A DNA stretch of 64,000 bases from Chloroflexota bacterium (GCA_022825895.1 JAJDVX010000024.1:1-64000); one strand, 5' to 3'. Shown: positions 29,201 to 36,685, counted from the first letter of the stretch. The notes: a model not told the origin generated them from the sequence alone. Translations and numbers: made by a program.

Positions 29201-30419
29201 AGGGGATGATGGCGACACGCTCACGCGCTCGATTGCGGAAAACTCGCCGGCCGGCACTCCGGTCGGCGCGCCAGTCACGGCGACCGCTACCGACGGCGAC
29301 ACGCTGACCTACGCGCTGTCCGGCGCGAACGCCTTCATCATCGACGCCGCTAGCGGCCAGATTCGCGTGGCGGGCGGCGCCGTGCTCGATTACGAGACCA
29401 CCACCTCGTACACGGTCACGGTCAGCGTGACGGACGGCAAGGACGCGCAAGGTAACCCGGACGCGACGGTCGACGCTACGGCGGATGTCACCATCCAGGT
29501 GCTCGACCAGTTGCCGCCGGCCAAGCCGGATGCGCCGGCGCTTGCGCGGTCCGCCGCGCAGCCGACGACCGACCTGGACGTGAACTGGACGGCCCCGGCC
29601 AACCAGGGCCGGCCGACCATCACGGACTTCGACGTACGTTACCGGCAAGTGGGTACGGCGTCGTGGACGGCGCACGCCTTCGTCGGCGTGGGCACGACGA
29701 CCAGGCTCTCGGGTCTGAACGCCGACACCGCCTACGAGGTGCAGGTGGCCGCAGTCAACGTGGAGGGCTTGGGTCCCTGGTCGGACGCCGGCCAGGGCCG
29801 CACGGCAATTCCGACGGTGGTCACGCTGTCCGATCCGCCGCCGGCGGGGCCCACGCCGACGCCCGGCACGCCCACGCCGCCGGCAGTGAGTCCCACGCCC
29901 ACGCCGGTGAATCCCACACCGCCGCCGGTGAGTCCCACGCCGCAACCGGACACGCCCACGCCGGCTGGCCCCACGCCACCGCCGAACGGCCCTGATGGCC
30001 CCAATGGCCCCGGCGACGCCGGCAACTCGGCGTCGACCAACCCACCCAGCAGTTCCTCCGACAGTCCCTCAGGGACGCCGGTGCAGTTGCGCGCCGCAGA
30101 AGGTATCGGAGCAGCCGCAGTCCAGGCTGGCTATGGCATGTACCCGTTGGAGCAAAACCCGGGCCCAAGTCTCCTTGCAGGCTTCGAGGTGTGGACGCCC
30201 GAAAAGGCGCTCATCTTCAGTGTGCTTGGGCCGGGGCTGCTCGGTCTTCTCGGGCTGCTTTCGACACTGCTGAAGTGGAAGTTCCAGACGTCCCTGTGGG
30301 CGGCGCTCTTCGCTGGCTTGGCGGCAATCTTCCTCTTCTTCTGGCGACGCCGGAAGAAAGAGGATGACGAAGCGCACGATCAGGCCGGGCAGGCAGGGCC
30401 GCTTCGACCAGCCACCTAA
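17250..30419 (+). CDS. Giant secreted FN3/cadherin-like repeat protein, membrane-anchored (4389 aa)
   Basis: The larger paralogue of the 5110-15921 protein. The frame is open back to GTG 17211, but ATG 17250 matches the other gene's start in sequence context and distance from the leader hairpin. A signal peptide (ATARGLALAMAAGLIMLAFVAG, about residues 20-46) is followed by a Pro-Thr-Glu linker (about 54-147) and an Ig-like domain (148-240). I then count 14 fibronectin type III domains, 13 cadherin-like domains and 11 DADGDTLTY-type domains, then a Pro-Thr linker (about 4194-4247) and a two-helix membrane hairpin (about 4321-4365). Two cadherin-like units carry ENACCGRFV (Cys 790/791 and 1416/1417), the only Cys I see in either mature protein. 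The likely role is surface adhesion or matrix. Expression is probably governed by the conserved promoter, dyad and leader. Confidence 0.85.
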   Translation: MPAFAVNKVVHFKHRQLPGATARGLALAMAAGLIMLAFVAGDASASSPSTPGQPDSAKTTSTPDPTPLPEPTSEATPEATPESTPESTPEPTAELTPVPTPEPTPEPTPEATPEPTPEPTHEPTREPSPTPEPTPTQEPTPEPGSDPELPAHFSVAISQYIFKQNEDVGTQTLPEAAGGAGEFTYSLTPSLPDGLSFDAASRALTGTPSAAGESTMTYTATDTDGGNASFEFTITVQPAPQTAMQAAKPTAPTVTRTEFSEPSNPALDVSWTAPADNGSPITAYRLTYRKQGDSEWTWSHISDPNNRTFRISSTTVAGESVAVAAGATYEARVQAISSGVNSDWSDTGTGTANRPPTATSAFFGGGTFPVGTIANYNETGQGAVGVLFADADGDTLTYAAAAQHPALLGVSLTGAAGEAKLQVTLLNQGSSKLSYTATDAYGGSVTRTTTIGITAKTSRSIAENSAAGTAVGAPVTGTPYNGVALSYTLAGKAKDSGKFAIDATSGQISLATGASLDYETDDSHRETETWNGQVIAKFYRGEVKYTVDGHNATINVLIKVTDVEAGQPDAPTLTRTEYSEPTNPGLDVTWTAPDANGATITGHEVQYRKKAAEGEDPAAWTTYTYTDAEDNTTSELPATTTSVTLPDLDAGATYEAQVRAVTSLEGPGPWSDSGEGTANTPPNVTTKAIADFSLQWYKFGNWLRSTDLSNGFFQDADGDTISYSTSSQYPGVIKAWLDSNALKIRTLNPTGAATTVTYGAHDAYGGYVSRTVEATGTIGTVQASIIENACCGRFVRNITGVPYNGAALSYTLTGDAFVSGPFVHDAASGWISLGSGKSLDYETKSSYTATLSWVVQEQTASVTVNISVTDVEAGKPAKPTLARTEYSEPTAPGLDVTWTRPALTGEAINRLQITGYEVQYRKKAAEGEDPAAWTLYKYEDPNNAGTQISELPATPTSLTLSGLEAGVTYEVQVRAIGGVEGPGPWSDSGEGTANRPPTATSAGFNGGTFPVGTIAKYNETGAGALGVLFTDADGDTLTYAAAAQQPALLGVNLSGDPEEAKLQVTLINPGTSNVNYVASDAYGGSVTRTATITGTAAASRSVAESAAAGTKVGAPVTGTPYNNVALSYSLTGEAATSGAFEIDSTSGQISVKQGASLDYETKNSYAGQVEYTVNGYASAIALTITLTDVDAPGQPPAAPTLTRTTFSEPTNPALDVTWTAPTDNGVTITGYNVQYRKKAADGETPTAWTTYTYTDSEDNVTSKLPTTPTIMTLPDLDAGATYEVQVRATGAEDDGPWSATGEGTANTPPNLTAAAIANASTAWFRLGGATLVSNLSTGGYFQDADGDALTYSAESAQPGVIKAWIQDNVKLSMQARNPSSSTVTYGAHDAYGGYASRTVVITGTATTTGSIFENACCGRFVRLIKGDPQDQVLTYTLTGDAFVSGPFVHNASTGWISLGAGKSLDYETKNSYTGHLSWVVQGRTAQATITITVKDVEAGKPATPTLARTEYNEPTAPGLDVTWTRPALTGEAINRLQITGYEVQYRKKAADGETPAAWTLYKYDDPNNAGTKISELPATPTSLTLSGLDAGVTYEVQVRAIGGVEGPGPWSDSGEGTANRPPTATSAAFNGGTFPVGTIANYNETGAGALGVLFTDADGDTLSYAAAAQHPALLGVSLTGAAGEAKLQATLRNQGTSNLTYTASDAYGGSVTRTVTLIGTATATRSVSENAAAGTTVGAPVTGTPYNNVALSYALTGEAATSGAFEIDAATGQISVKQGASLDYETKSSYTGQVGYTVNGYASAISVTITLTDLEAGQPAAPTLARTEFSEPSDPALDVSWTAPDANGTTLTGYEVQYRKQVAEGEQANAWTTYTYTDDEDNVTSELPATTTSLTLPDLDAGATYEVQVRARTSLEGEGPWSTTGEGTANRPPTASTAAFTGGTYAVGTAVDYNETGQGALGVLFADADGDALTYAAAAQHPALLGVSLTGAAGEAKLQATLRNQGTSQLTYTASDAYGGSVTRTVTLIGTATASRSVAENAAAGTKVGAPVTGTPYNNVALSYALTGEAATSGAFEIDAATGQISVKQGASLDYETKTSYTGQVGYTVDGYASAISVTINVTDLTTGRPDAPTLARTTYSEPSDPALDVSWTAPTAVTGITISGYEVQYRKKAAAGEDPAAWTTYTYTDDEDNVTSELPATTTSLTLPDLDAGATYEAQVRVVSNEGTGSWSDTGEGTANRPPTATSAAFNGGTFPVGTIAEYKETGQGAVGVLFADADGDTLTYAAAAQHPALLGVSLTGAAGEAKLQATLRNQGSSKLTFTASDAYGGSVTRTVTLIGTATATRSVSENAAAGTTVGDPVTGTPYNNVALSYTLTGEAATSGAFEIDAATGQISVKQGASLDYETESSYAGQVEYTVDGNASAITLTINVTDADAPGQPPAAPTVTRTTFSKPTNPALDVTWTAPTDNGVAITGYKAQYRKNAADGEDPAAWTRFTGTVDVTNRTLTLPNLEAGATYEVQVRASGADDDGPWSATGEGTANRPPTATSVTLSGGTHAVGDHVDYNETGAGAVGVLFADADNDTLTYAASAQQPALLGVSLTGAAGSAKLQVTLVNPGTSTVSYVASDAYGGAVTRTVTLVGTATASRSVAENATAGTKVGAPVTGTPYNNVALSYSLTGEAATSGAFEIDSATGQISVKQGASLDYETKTSYTGQVGYTVDGNASAISLTITLTDLEAGQPDAPTVTRTEYSEPSDPGLDLTWTAPTAVAGVTITGYEVQYRKKAAEGEDPAAWTLYKYDDPDNAGTKISELPATTTSLTLPDLDAGATYEVQVRARTSLEGEGPWSTTGEGTANRPPTASTAAFTGGTYAVGTAVDYNETGQGAVGVLFADADGDTLTYAASAQQPALLGVSLTGAAGSAKLRVTLVNPGTSTVSYVASDAYGGAVTRTVTLIGTSTASRSVAENAAAGTKVGAPVSGTPYNNVALSYALTGEAATSGAFQIDAATGQISVKQGASLDYETKSSYTGQVGYTVDGNASAITLTINVTDAEAAQPDAPTLARTEFSEPSDPALDVNWTAPTAVTGVTLSGYEVQYRKQVAEGEQANAWTTYTYTDPNTETPTTALSATTTSLTLPDLDAGATYEVQVRALSNEGPGPWSDTGEGTANRPPTATSVALSGGTFSVGDTADYNETGEGALGVLFADADSDTLTYAAAAQQPALLSVSLTGAAESAKLQVTLVNPGTSNVTYTASDAYGGSVTRTITLTGTARASRSVAENAAAGTTVGAPVTGTPHNNVALSYTLTGEAATSGAFEIDSATGQISVKQGASLDHETKNSYTGQVEYTVDGNASAITLTINVTDLTTGQPDPPTLARTAFSEPSDPALDVTWTAPTAVTGITISGYEAQYRKQVAEGEPANAWTPYSGALAADATSFNLPELDAGATYEVQIRAVSNEGTGPWSDTGTGRANRPPTTTELALQDRELARTEVLDESLETHYFQDPDNDDLSFWASAEHPGILGTDMTGILETTLTVEGVNPSSSTVTYGAHDGYGGFVSRTFGVTVTESVTRSVREDVPAGTVVGDPVTGTPYQGEALSYTLTGDAADSGDFAIDADSGQISVAEGASLDFDTKTSYTGNVEFTVQGQPATIALTINLTRKPAATTDPPDRNPKLPPQAPDRPTVTQTSSNPTAALDVTWTAPDTRGGPAITDYDVEYRQRNGGNWADHPFTGAGTETTLTGLTPQTTYEVRVRARNAHGRSGWSSPGDGATARPNLPPQFSSQATQRSVPENSPAGTLVGSPVTATDREGGPLTYSLSEASSQFDLDSATGQLSVAEGASLDYEARESYSVVIQASDGLDSTEVTVTITVTDVAEPPDQPDAPAVVPGVSEETELDVSWTAPGNDGRPAITDYDLRYRPEGESAWLAHAVDGVGTETTLTGLEPGTAYEVQVAASNDEGTSPWSDSGVGRTEASLILSEIILPGDDGDTLTRSIAENSPAGTPVGAPVTATATDGDTLTYALSGANAFIIDAASGQIRVAGGAVLDYETTTSYTVTVSVTDGKDAQGNPDATVDATADVTIQVLDQLPPAKPDAPALARSAAQPTTDLDVNWTAPANQGRPTITDFDVRYRQVGTASWTAHAFVGVGTTTRLSGLNADTAYEVQVAAVNVEGLGPWSDAGQGRTAIPTVVTLSDPPPAGPTPTPGTPTPPAVSPTPTPVNPTPPPVSPTPQPDTPTPAGPTPPPNGPDGPNGPGDAGNSASTNPPSSSSDSPSGTPVQLRAAEGIGAAAVQAGYGMYPLEQNPGPSLLAGFEVWTPEKALIFSVLGPGLLGLLGLLSTLLKWKFQTSLWAALFAGLAAIFLFFWRRRKKEDDEAHDQAGQAGPLRPAT
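18615..18911 (+). repeat. Cadherin-like module nearly identical to 6454-6750
   Basis: Partner of the 297-base match in giant gene 1, with three differences, two of them silent third-position changes. Confidence 0.75.
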
Positions 30420-30484
30420 CGCTCGTCAGGGCTGCCACCACATAATTGAGCGCGAAAGCCCGAAATCGCGATTAGTCCGACACC

Positions 30485-30510
30485 GGGCCGCAGGAGGTCT
30501 CCTGCGGCCC
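30485..30510 (+). terminator. Hairpin terminator between giant gene 2 and the sensor kinase
   Basis: GGGCCGCAGGAG (30485-30496) pairs perfectly with CTCCTGCGGCCC (30499-30510). It lies 65 bases after the giant gene and serves two convergent genes. The remaining bases to 30762 hold no gene I can support. Confidence 0.65.
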
Positions 30511-30762
30511 TGAGGATCGGGAATCCATCCTCGTGTCCCGCACAGTCTCTGCACGCGGACAGGTGCATCCGATCACGCCCACCCGCCGCCGGCCCCAGCG
30601 CGCCCGAACATCCAGGACTGGCATTGGAGCTAACGGTTTCCGAGAAGCTTCATCGAGACGGCGGGAGATTCCGACGCCCGACATCTCGTCGAACTCGGTC
30701 GTCCGCTCGACTGGGCCTAGGCTATGTGCTTGGGCGCGCCAAGCTTGCCGCGCCGAGAGCCG

Positions 30763-33129
30763 CTACGGCTTTGCCAGCCGATAGCCGATCCCCGACTCCG
30801 TGAAGATATAGACGGGGTTCCTGGCGTCATCCCCTAGCTTGCTCCGCAGGCCCTTCACGAAGGAACGCAGCAGTTGCTGGTCGGCCGAGTGTCCCTGTCC
30901 CCAAACCTTCACCAACAGCTCGTCATGGGTCAAAACCCGTCCGGCATTGCTGGATAGCTCGACCAGCAGTTTGAACTGGGTCGGTGTGAGCCTCACCTGG
31001 CGCCCCGCCAGGGTGACGTTGCGGTCCAGGTAGTTGATCGTAAGGTCGCCTACTCGGAACGGCTCGACCGCCTGGGCCTGCCGGTAGACGGACCGCTTAT
31101 GCAGCGCCGCCCGAATGCGTGCCACGAGCTCCGTTGGCGCGAACGGCTTGACAACGTAGTCGGCGGCGCCCATCTCGAATGCCCTGGCAAAGTCCTGTTC
31201 CCGGCCTCGACCGGTCAGGAATATGACCGGGACTTCGAAGACGTTTGGAATGCGCTTGATCAGTTCGAAGCCATTGGTTCCGGGCAGCACAAGGTTCAGC
31301 AGAACCAGGTGCGGCTGCTCGACCTCGATGAGGCGGTCCAACTCAGCCGGTTCGCTCGTAACAACGATCGAATAGCCGGCTTCCGCGACAATACTCCGAA
31401 CGTAGCGCAGGACTTGCGGGTCGTCGTCAATGGCGAGAATGCGCTCCGCGGCGGCCGACGCGCCCTGCGTGCGAGCGGTGGCGGGAGTCGCGGACGGGTC
31501 CACGGACCCGTCGGTCACGTCGAATGCGGGCAGCGTGAACGTGAATCGCGTGCCGAGGCCCTCGCCGTCGCTTTGGGCCCAGATGCGGCCGCCGTGCGCC
31601 TCGACAATGCCGCGGCAAATCGCCAGACCCAGGCCGTAGCCCTCAATTCCTGGATCGCTTTCGGAACCGACCCGCGAGAATTTGCTGAACAAGCGCGGCA
31701 GTTGCTCGGCTGATAGCCCACGGCCTTCGTCGACAACACGCACCGATACGTACAGGTCATCGAGCGTGGCCGTGACGCGGATCGTGGACCATTCGCGCGA
31801 GTACTTGGACGCATTCGAGAAGAGGTTGTAGAGCACCTGCCCAACGCGTTGCCGATCCACCGGGATCCGGGGAAGGTCGGCCGCGACGGACACTTCAATG
31901 CTATTGCGATAGCCACCGCTGAGGAAGGCGTTGCGCGCCTGATCGATGACATCCGCCACGTCTGCGGCTTCGGGCGCGACCGACAGGGTGCCGGCCTCGA
32001 TCCGGGCCAAATCGAGGAGATTGTTGATCAGGTCGCGCATATGGTCGGCCTGCTCCTCGATGATGCGAAAGAACTGGCCCGTCTCAGCCGGATCGAGTGG
32101 ATAACCTGCGCTCCGCGCGGTCGCGGCGGATCCCTTGATGGACGTCAAGGGCGTGCGCAACTCGTGGCTCACCATGCCGAGGAACTCGGCGCGCAGGCGT
32201 TCGAGTTCTTCCAGCGGCGTGATGTCCTGCATCGTGGAGACGACCGACACGATGTCCCCGTCCTCGGAGTGAATTGGGGTTGCGTTGACGACCGTGGTAA
32301 TGGCCGTCCCATCCGGGCGGTGGATGACAATCTCTTCGGCGCGAATGGTTTCGCCGCTACTGAGGGCACGCTCCACCGGCATGTCGGCAAACGGGATCTC
32401 CCGACCGTCGATCCGCCGAAAGGTGAACAGCGAAAGCACGTGGTCGAACGCGCGGTCGTGCCCGTGCAAGCCACCGGCAATACGACGCGCTTCTTCGTTG
32501 AATTGCACGAGCTCCCGGGTCTTCGCATCAATGACTAATACTCCGACCGGGGATGTCTCAACCAGGGCCGCCTGATCGGCCTTGGCCCGCTGCTCGTCGC
32601 CGTAACGCCGCGCGTTGGTGATGGCGGTCGCCGCCTGCGCGGCAAACAGTTCTAGGGTCTCTTCGTCTTCAAAAGTAAAGTCCTGTCCGCGTTCCTTCTC
32701 GCCGATGTAAATCGTGCCGACCTGTTCGCTTCCCGTTCCAATCTGCGCGCTCAGGAAGCTGCTGATCGCGGGAACGAAGCTCGGGAATCCGGCCAGGTCG
32801 GCGTGAGCCACGAAGTCTCGCGTGCGCAGCGGTTTCTGCAACCGACTGAGATAGTTGAATAAGGCCATGCCGTGCGGGAACGCCACAACCTCCTGTATTT
32901 CGTCGTCGGACAGCCCGGAGAAAACCAGGTCCTGCAGTTCACCCGTCTCGTCCTGGGTGGTGATCGCCGCATAGCGCGCATCAGTGAGGGACCGCGCGCT
33001 ATCGACAATCTCCTGCAGGACAGTGTCAAGTTCGAGGTCTTGACTGATGCGCAGAATCGCCTCGGTGAGCCGGGAGAGTCTCGACCTCAACCGTTCGTTT
33101 TCCGACCGCAGGTCGTCGCTGTCCGTCAA
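30763..33129 (-). CDS. Cytosolic hybrid sensor kinase with degenerate receiver and winged-helix DNA-binding domain
   Basis: A 788-residue single-chain signalling protein with no membrane segment. In order: a short coiled coil (1-30); a GAF domain (about 35-175); a PAS domain (about 183-310); HisKA with the phosphorylated His in SHELRTPL (H322); HATPase with N box NLFSNASKYS (N439) and G box VVDEGRGL; a receiver (563-675); and an OmpR/PhoB-type winged helix (about 690-785, LTPTQFKLLVEL to GIGYRL). The receiver keeps the acidic triad IDDD (568-570), T639 and K661. However, the phosphoacceptor position reads LLNLVLPG, so N612 (codon AAC) replaces Asp. It therefore cannot take a phosphate in the normal way. 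The start is TTG at 33129; I see no better one. No partner kinase or regulator is adjacent. It may act as a one-protein transcription switch sensing a soluble signal through GAF/PAS. Confidence 0.85.
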   Translation of the reverse strand: MTDSDDLRSENERLRSRLSRLTEAILRISQDLELDTVLQEIVDSARSLTDARYAAITTQDETGELQDLVFSGLSDDEIQEVVAFPHGMALFNYLSRLQKPLRTRDFVAHADLAGFPSFVPAISSFLSAQIGTGSEQVGTIYIGEKERGQDFTFEDEETLELFAAQAATAITNARRYGDEQRAKADQAALVETSPVGVLVIDAKTRELVQFNEEARRIAGGLHGHDRAFDHVLSLFTFRRIDGREIPFADMPVERALSSGETIRAEEIVIHRPDGTAITTVVNATPIHSEDGDIVSVVSTMQDITPLEELERLRAEFLGMVSHELRTPLTSIKGSAATARSAGYPLDPAETGQFFRIIEEQADHMRDLINNLLDLARIEAGTLSVAPEAADVADVIDQARNAFLSGGYRNSIEVSVAADLPRIPVDRQRVGQVLYNLFSNASKYSREWSTIRVTATLDDLYVSVRVVDEGRGLSAEQLPRLFSKFSRVGSESDPGIEGYGLGLAICRGIVEAHGGRIWAQSDGEGLGTRFTFTLPAFDVTDGSVDPSATPATARTQGASAAAERILAIDDDPQVLRYVRSIVAEAGYSIVVTSEPAELDRLIEVEQPHLVLLNLVLPGTNGFELIKRIPNVFEVPVIFLTGRGREQDFARAFEMGAADYVVKPFAPTELVARIRAALHKRSVYRQAQAVEPFRVGDLTINYLDRNVTLAGRQVRLTPTQFKLLVELSSNAGRVLTHDELLVKVWGQGHSADQQLLRSFVKGLRSKLGDDARNPVYIFTESGIGYRLAKP

Positions 33130-34450
33130 GTCAACGCCTCGGGATGCCCTTCACGCCTGTACCTCTCAGTCTGCCACGCGGCCCCGAACAGATTACAGAG
33201 ATGCGACCGAGTGTCGCCTGGAGCAATCCGAAAGCCGCGCAATCAGCGCGTCCCGGCCCTGAACGCACACCGCCGGCTGGGACGTCCGGCAGGCGGAATA
33301 GTCGGCGCATACGTGTTCCGGATGGACCGGATTCGGCAGCCCGACAGCGCGTCGGTCACCCATTCGACTTGCCCCGAGTCCGGCACCGTACCGCCGCAAC
33401 GCTACAACCTAAGCGCCTCGAAGGTGGATATCTCGGGCAGGTAGCGCCACGCGTGCGCGTTTCAATCATTCCGGTGGCTGCATGGCTCGTTCGGGCCGTG
33501 GCTCCGCAACGCGTGATCCAGCGGCGGCGGCGGCCGTCCAGCGCGATCGCCGCCAGCGCCGCGGTGCGCAATGTGAAATAGGCAATGACGTCCGGCCAGA
33601 GGATCTGCCCGAGCAATGGGCTGTCCGGCGGCCTGCAGCGTCACCACACGGACTATCCGTCTCGTGCGTTTCCCGACGCTCCACGACTTACGCTTGCCCG
33701 TCCAGCCCGCTATAGCCGGCGCCCGCCCACAGCCAGTTGTCCGGTGCCGCGGACTAGTGACCAGATCGCCGTTCGGCCCCGAAAGCGTCTCGCAGTCGCT
33801 GATCGATTCCGGGCTGGCCTGCGCGGAGCAGCGACTGTCGGCTGCCGCAGGCTAACGGCCAAGTTCGGCTAGCAGGATCAGCCGGTGCACCACCACCGCC
33901 GTCCATGTAGGACCCGGGCCAGTGCGTGCCATTCCTCTCACGTCGCAGGCTCCAGTGCTGATCAGCGGATTTCTTGATGAGACGCATCACGTGCTCACGC
34001 CGGCTCAGTCCATGACAAAACGCGCATCTCTACGTCAGCATCGTGTTACTTCGCAAATGCCAGGTCGTGACGTGCACGGCCGTTGGCGCAAGGCCACTGC
34101 GCCAGACGAGTCACGAGTCTCCTTGCACCAGAAGGCCGGTGGCCTCCTTCGTCGTGTCGGAGGTCGGGCGTGACGTCGCTGACCGATCCCAAGAGCTTGA
34201 GAGCAGCAGCCGGAGCTTCCTGTTCGGCGCATCCGGGGCAACGTATACCGTAGAGGAAGCTCCGGCCGTCCGCCCGACCCGGCGGACACGATTGGTGCGA
34301 AAGCGACTTGTAGCGTTGCCGGTTTCGCCTCCGACGATGCTTGCCCGGTCCATTGGCGAGAGTCGATATCAGTCAGGATGAACACACGACGCTCATCCTT
34401 GGACGAGTAATGCCAAATAGTTCATAATCGCTTCACCGCGCAGTTCCCGA

Positions 34451-34553
34451 GGTGGAGCGTTTCGGCTTTACGCGGGTAGTGACCAGCGCCGGTAATGAAG
34501 TCACAGCTCACGCCCGAAGCTGCGAACCCCGCGTAAAGCCGAAGCGCTCCACC
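34451..34553. repeat. 26-bp inverted repeat with 51-base spacer
   Basis: The left arm 34451-34476 (GGTGGAGCG...TACGCGGG) matches the reverse complement of the right arm 34528-34553 with one mismatch. The spacer itself contains GTGAC...GTCAC. No coding frame spans it sensibly. It could be a miniature mobile element, a bidirectional terminator or a structured RNA. I see no flanking target duplication. Confidence 0.7.
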
Positions 34554-35760
34554 GGCCTCCATCCCGAGTGGGATTGAAGGTCCGACGCGACGACCTCCGG
34601 ATACTTGTAGCGAACAATAAGGCAGTCAACTCGTCAACTGACAACCTCGACGATTCAGTTGGCCTGGGACGGTATCTGCCCCCAGTGCGAATCTCAGCGC
34701 CCAGCAACGAGAGATCGACACTCGCACCGGCCGGGACGCGTTCGGCGGCCACGGTCAATCGTGCGCGAGTGGTTCTACCGATCCTTGACGACACTTCCAA
34801 GTCGCAGGCGGCGCAGGCGGCTGGCTCTTGGCGGTGGTGGCGGTGGCACTCCTCGGACTTAGCCTGCTGACAGCGCTGGCTGGGACCGTGCCAGTGCCAG
34901 ACGGCGCGCACCTTGCACGATCCGGTTGCCCCACCAGACTTGCTGTTGCGGTCTAACGCTCGCTCATCGATTACCGCGCCGGCCCGGGATCCAGTGGATC
35001 GAAATCACGATTCAAATGTCGGCCACAGCTACAACAGCGACAGCTCGGCCGCACCGACGCTTGGAAGACAAGAGCCCGCGAGCCGCGTTCACGCCATCGG
35101 ACGGCTCTCGAACTCGTGCGGTCGGCTCGGCGACCACTAGGGCCGACACAAGGTCAACCGGGGAGTCGACGCTGGACCCGTCGACCGATCCGTCACACCC
35201 ACACGTCGACGGCGAGGCAGTCGCACGGGGCGCAGACGACGCCCCTGCTCGCAGTATCGCGCTCGTCACGGTGAGCCACGGCGGTGTCAACGTACTTTTC
35301 AGCGACCTTCACCGGGATGTGACTCACTGTCACAACACATACTCGGTTCGAAGTGCCGCTGTCCGCTAGCTCCTGGGGGCCAGGCAGACGGCAGAAATAG
35401 CTACCACCCTGGCGGCGGACACGGCGGTGCTGAGCCGCTGCGTCCAATCGGATCCCGACCACGACTCAGGGCAACTGATTCGAAGTATCTCTGCGTCGGG
35501 TGGGAGGACTGGGGACGCCGCCCGGACCCGACGCGCATGCCCAGGTGACCTGGTGCATCGACTGCGGCCCGGACCAGGACAACCCGACAGTGAAAGATCA
35601 CATGGTGCAATCGCACCCGCGGGAGCGTCCGGCCGCTGAGCGCAAGAGGTTATAAGTCTCTTGGAGCCAGGGGCGCCCAGGATGAAGCAAGAGCGTTCCG
35701 AATGCTCAACGGCACGTCACGCGGCGGGACGGCCGATCGCGCCGTTCTAGACAGGTGCGG

Positions 35761-35804
35761 AGCGGGGGACGGGATTCGAACCCGCGACATCCAGCTTGGA
35801 AGCA
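35761..35804 (-). tRNA. 3' fragment of tRNA-Gly (anticodon TCC)
   Basis: Read on the minus strand: anticodon loop CTTCCAA (TCC at 35798-35800), ten bases to a perfect T arm GCGGG-TTCGAAT-CCCGT (35769-35785), then acceptor strand CCCCCGC and discriminator T. The next bases are CCG, not CCA. The 5' half is missing: I find no GCGGGGG acceptor strand, no D arm and no proper 5' anticodon stem. This is the sort of remnant left where an element integrated into the 3' end of a tRNA gene. A plus-strand frame over it gives the familiar spurious peptide GIRTRDIQLGS. Confidence 0.65.
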
Positions 35805-36187
35805 CGATTTGTTCGGCACCCGGCGAGTTTCGCGCCCTAACAGGTTTGCGATGCCTTCGTTTCGTCCGTGTTAGCCCTGCAGGCTTGCTGTCGCTCTTTC
35901 GTCAAATCTGCGTCCAATACGTCCTCAATTATATGTAATGCCCAGCCTCCGAACGACGCTCTCCGCCGCCGACCAAACCAGTCTGTTGACGGCTTTCCGC
36001 CTCGCTCCAAAGCACTTCGCGGTGAAATCGCTGGCGACCAGAGCGGTCACGACTGCGACGCCACGCGAATGATGTGTGGCTCCACGTTGCCGCCTTGCCG
36101 CGGGGCACACGACCGATCTGATGCCCGGGCACCGCCAGCGACCGTCGCTACGGCGATCCCCAAAAGGGTCGAAGCCGTCGGCTGCTC

Positions 36188-36685
36188 TTAGCGGCGGCTC
36201 CGGCTTGGGGGCACGCTTCGTCCACGTCGGTCACCGTTGCCGGTGAGCCGCATGAACACGTCGGTCACGACCATCACAACCCGCGGTCGATAGTCGCGCG
36301 ACAGGTGCGAGCGGTCTTTGCCCATTTCACGGGCCACCTCGGAAATGTTTCCCGTTTCCACCCAGCGACGCAGGAATATCGCGTAGGGAGGCGCGAGCAG
36401 ATCGCCGGCGAGCCCCACCGCCTCTTCGACGAGATCCCGCAGCGCCAGCGCCTCAGCCCCGGGTCGCCCGCGGTAGCTGTGCGATGCGCGATCTTTCACC
36501 GCCGAGAGTCGGCACAAGGAGTTGTCCTGGAGATCCCATGCGCTCCGCAGATGACGCATGGCGTGCTCAACGCGCCTCTCCCAGTCCGCCCGCGGTCGAC
36601 GACCCGGACCTGGCGTCGTCTGTCGCCTTGACGCGGACGCGTCTGGAAGGCTCAATCGGCTGGATGCGACCGGTTGCACGCCCAT
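36188..36685 (-). CDS. Small helix-turn-helix protein (paralogue of 37318-37794)
   Basis: A protein of about 165 residues if the ATG at 36685 is used; the frame stays open to 36916. The recognisable part is an HTH-like segment FLRRWVETGNISEVAREMG followed by KDRSHLSRDYRP, and a preceding helical region (AMRHLRSAWDLQD). The same pattern occurs in the gene at 37318-37794 (FLRRWVAGESIAGIAASAG, SRSHLSR), so the two are paralogues. It is probably a DNA-binding protein; the target is unknown. The start is uncertain because no ribosome binding site stands out. It lies about 380 bases from the tRNA-Gly fragment, downstream in its own direction. I cannot assign it to a named family. Confidence 0.5.
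   Translation of the reverse strand: MGVQPVASSRLSLPDASASRRQTTPGPGRRPRADWERRVEHAMRHLRSAWDLQDNSLCRLSAVKDRASHSYRGRPGAEALALRDLVEEAVGLAGDLLAPPYAIFLRRWVETGNISEVAREMGKDRSHLSRDYRPRVVMVVTDVFMRLTGNGDRRGRSVPPSRSRR

Larger units (their letters stand above)
33130..36187. other. Three-kilobase stretch without a supportable gene
   Basis: Many short frames are open on both strands because of high GC, but none shows a known domain, good start context or consistent codon bias. The stretch contains a long inverted repeat (34451-34553) and a truncated tRNA-Gly (35761-35804), listed separately. It separates the chromosomal genes on the left from the defence-type genes on the right and may be a graveyard of integrated elements. 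Confidence 0.4.

Noticed and set aside
35702-35938. Plus-strand frame with GIRTRDIQLGS
   Set aside because: This well-known spurious peptide is the antisense of a tRNA-Gly. The real feature is the tRNA fragment.
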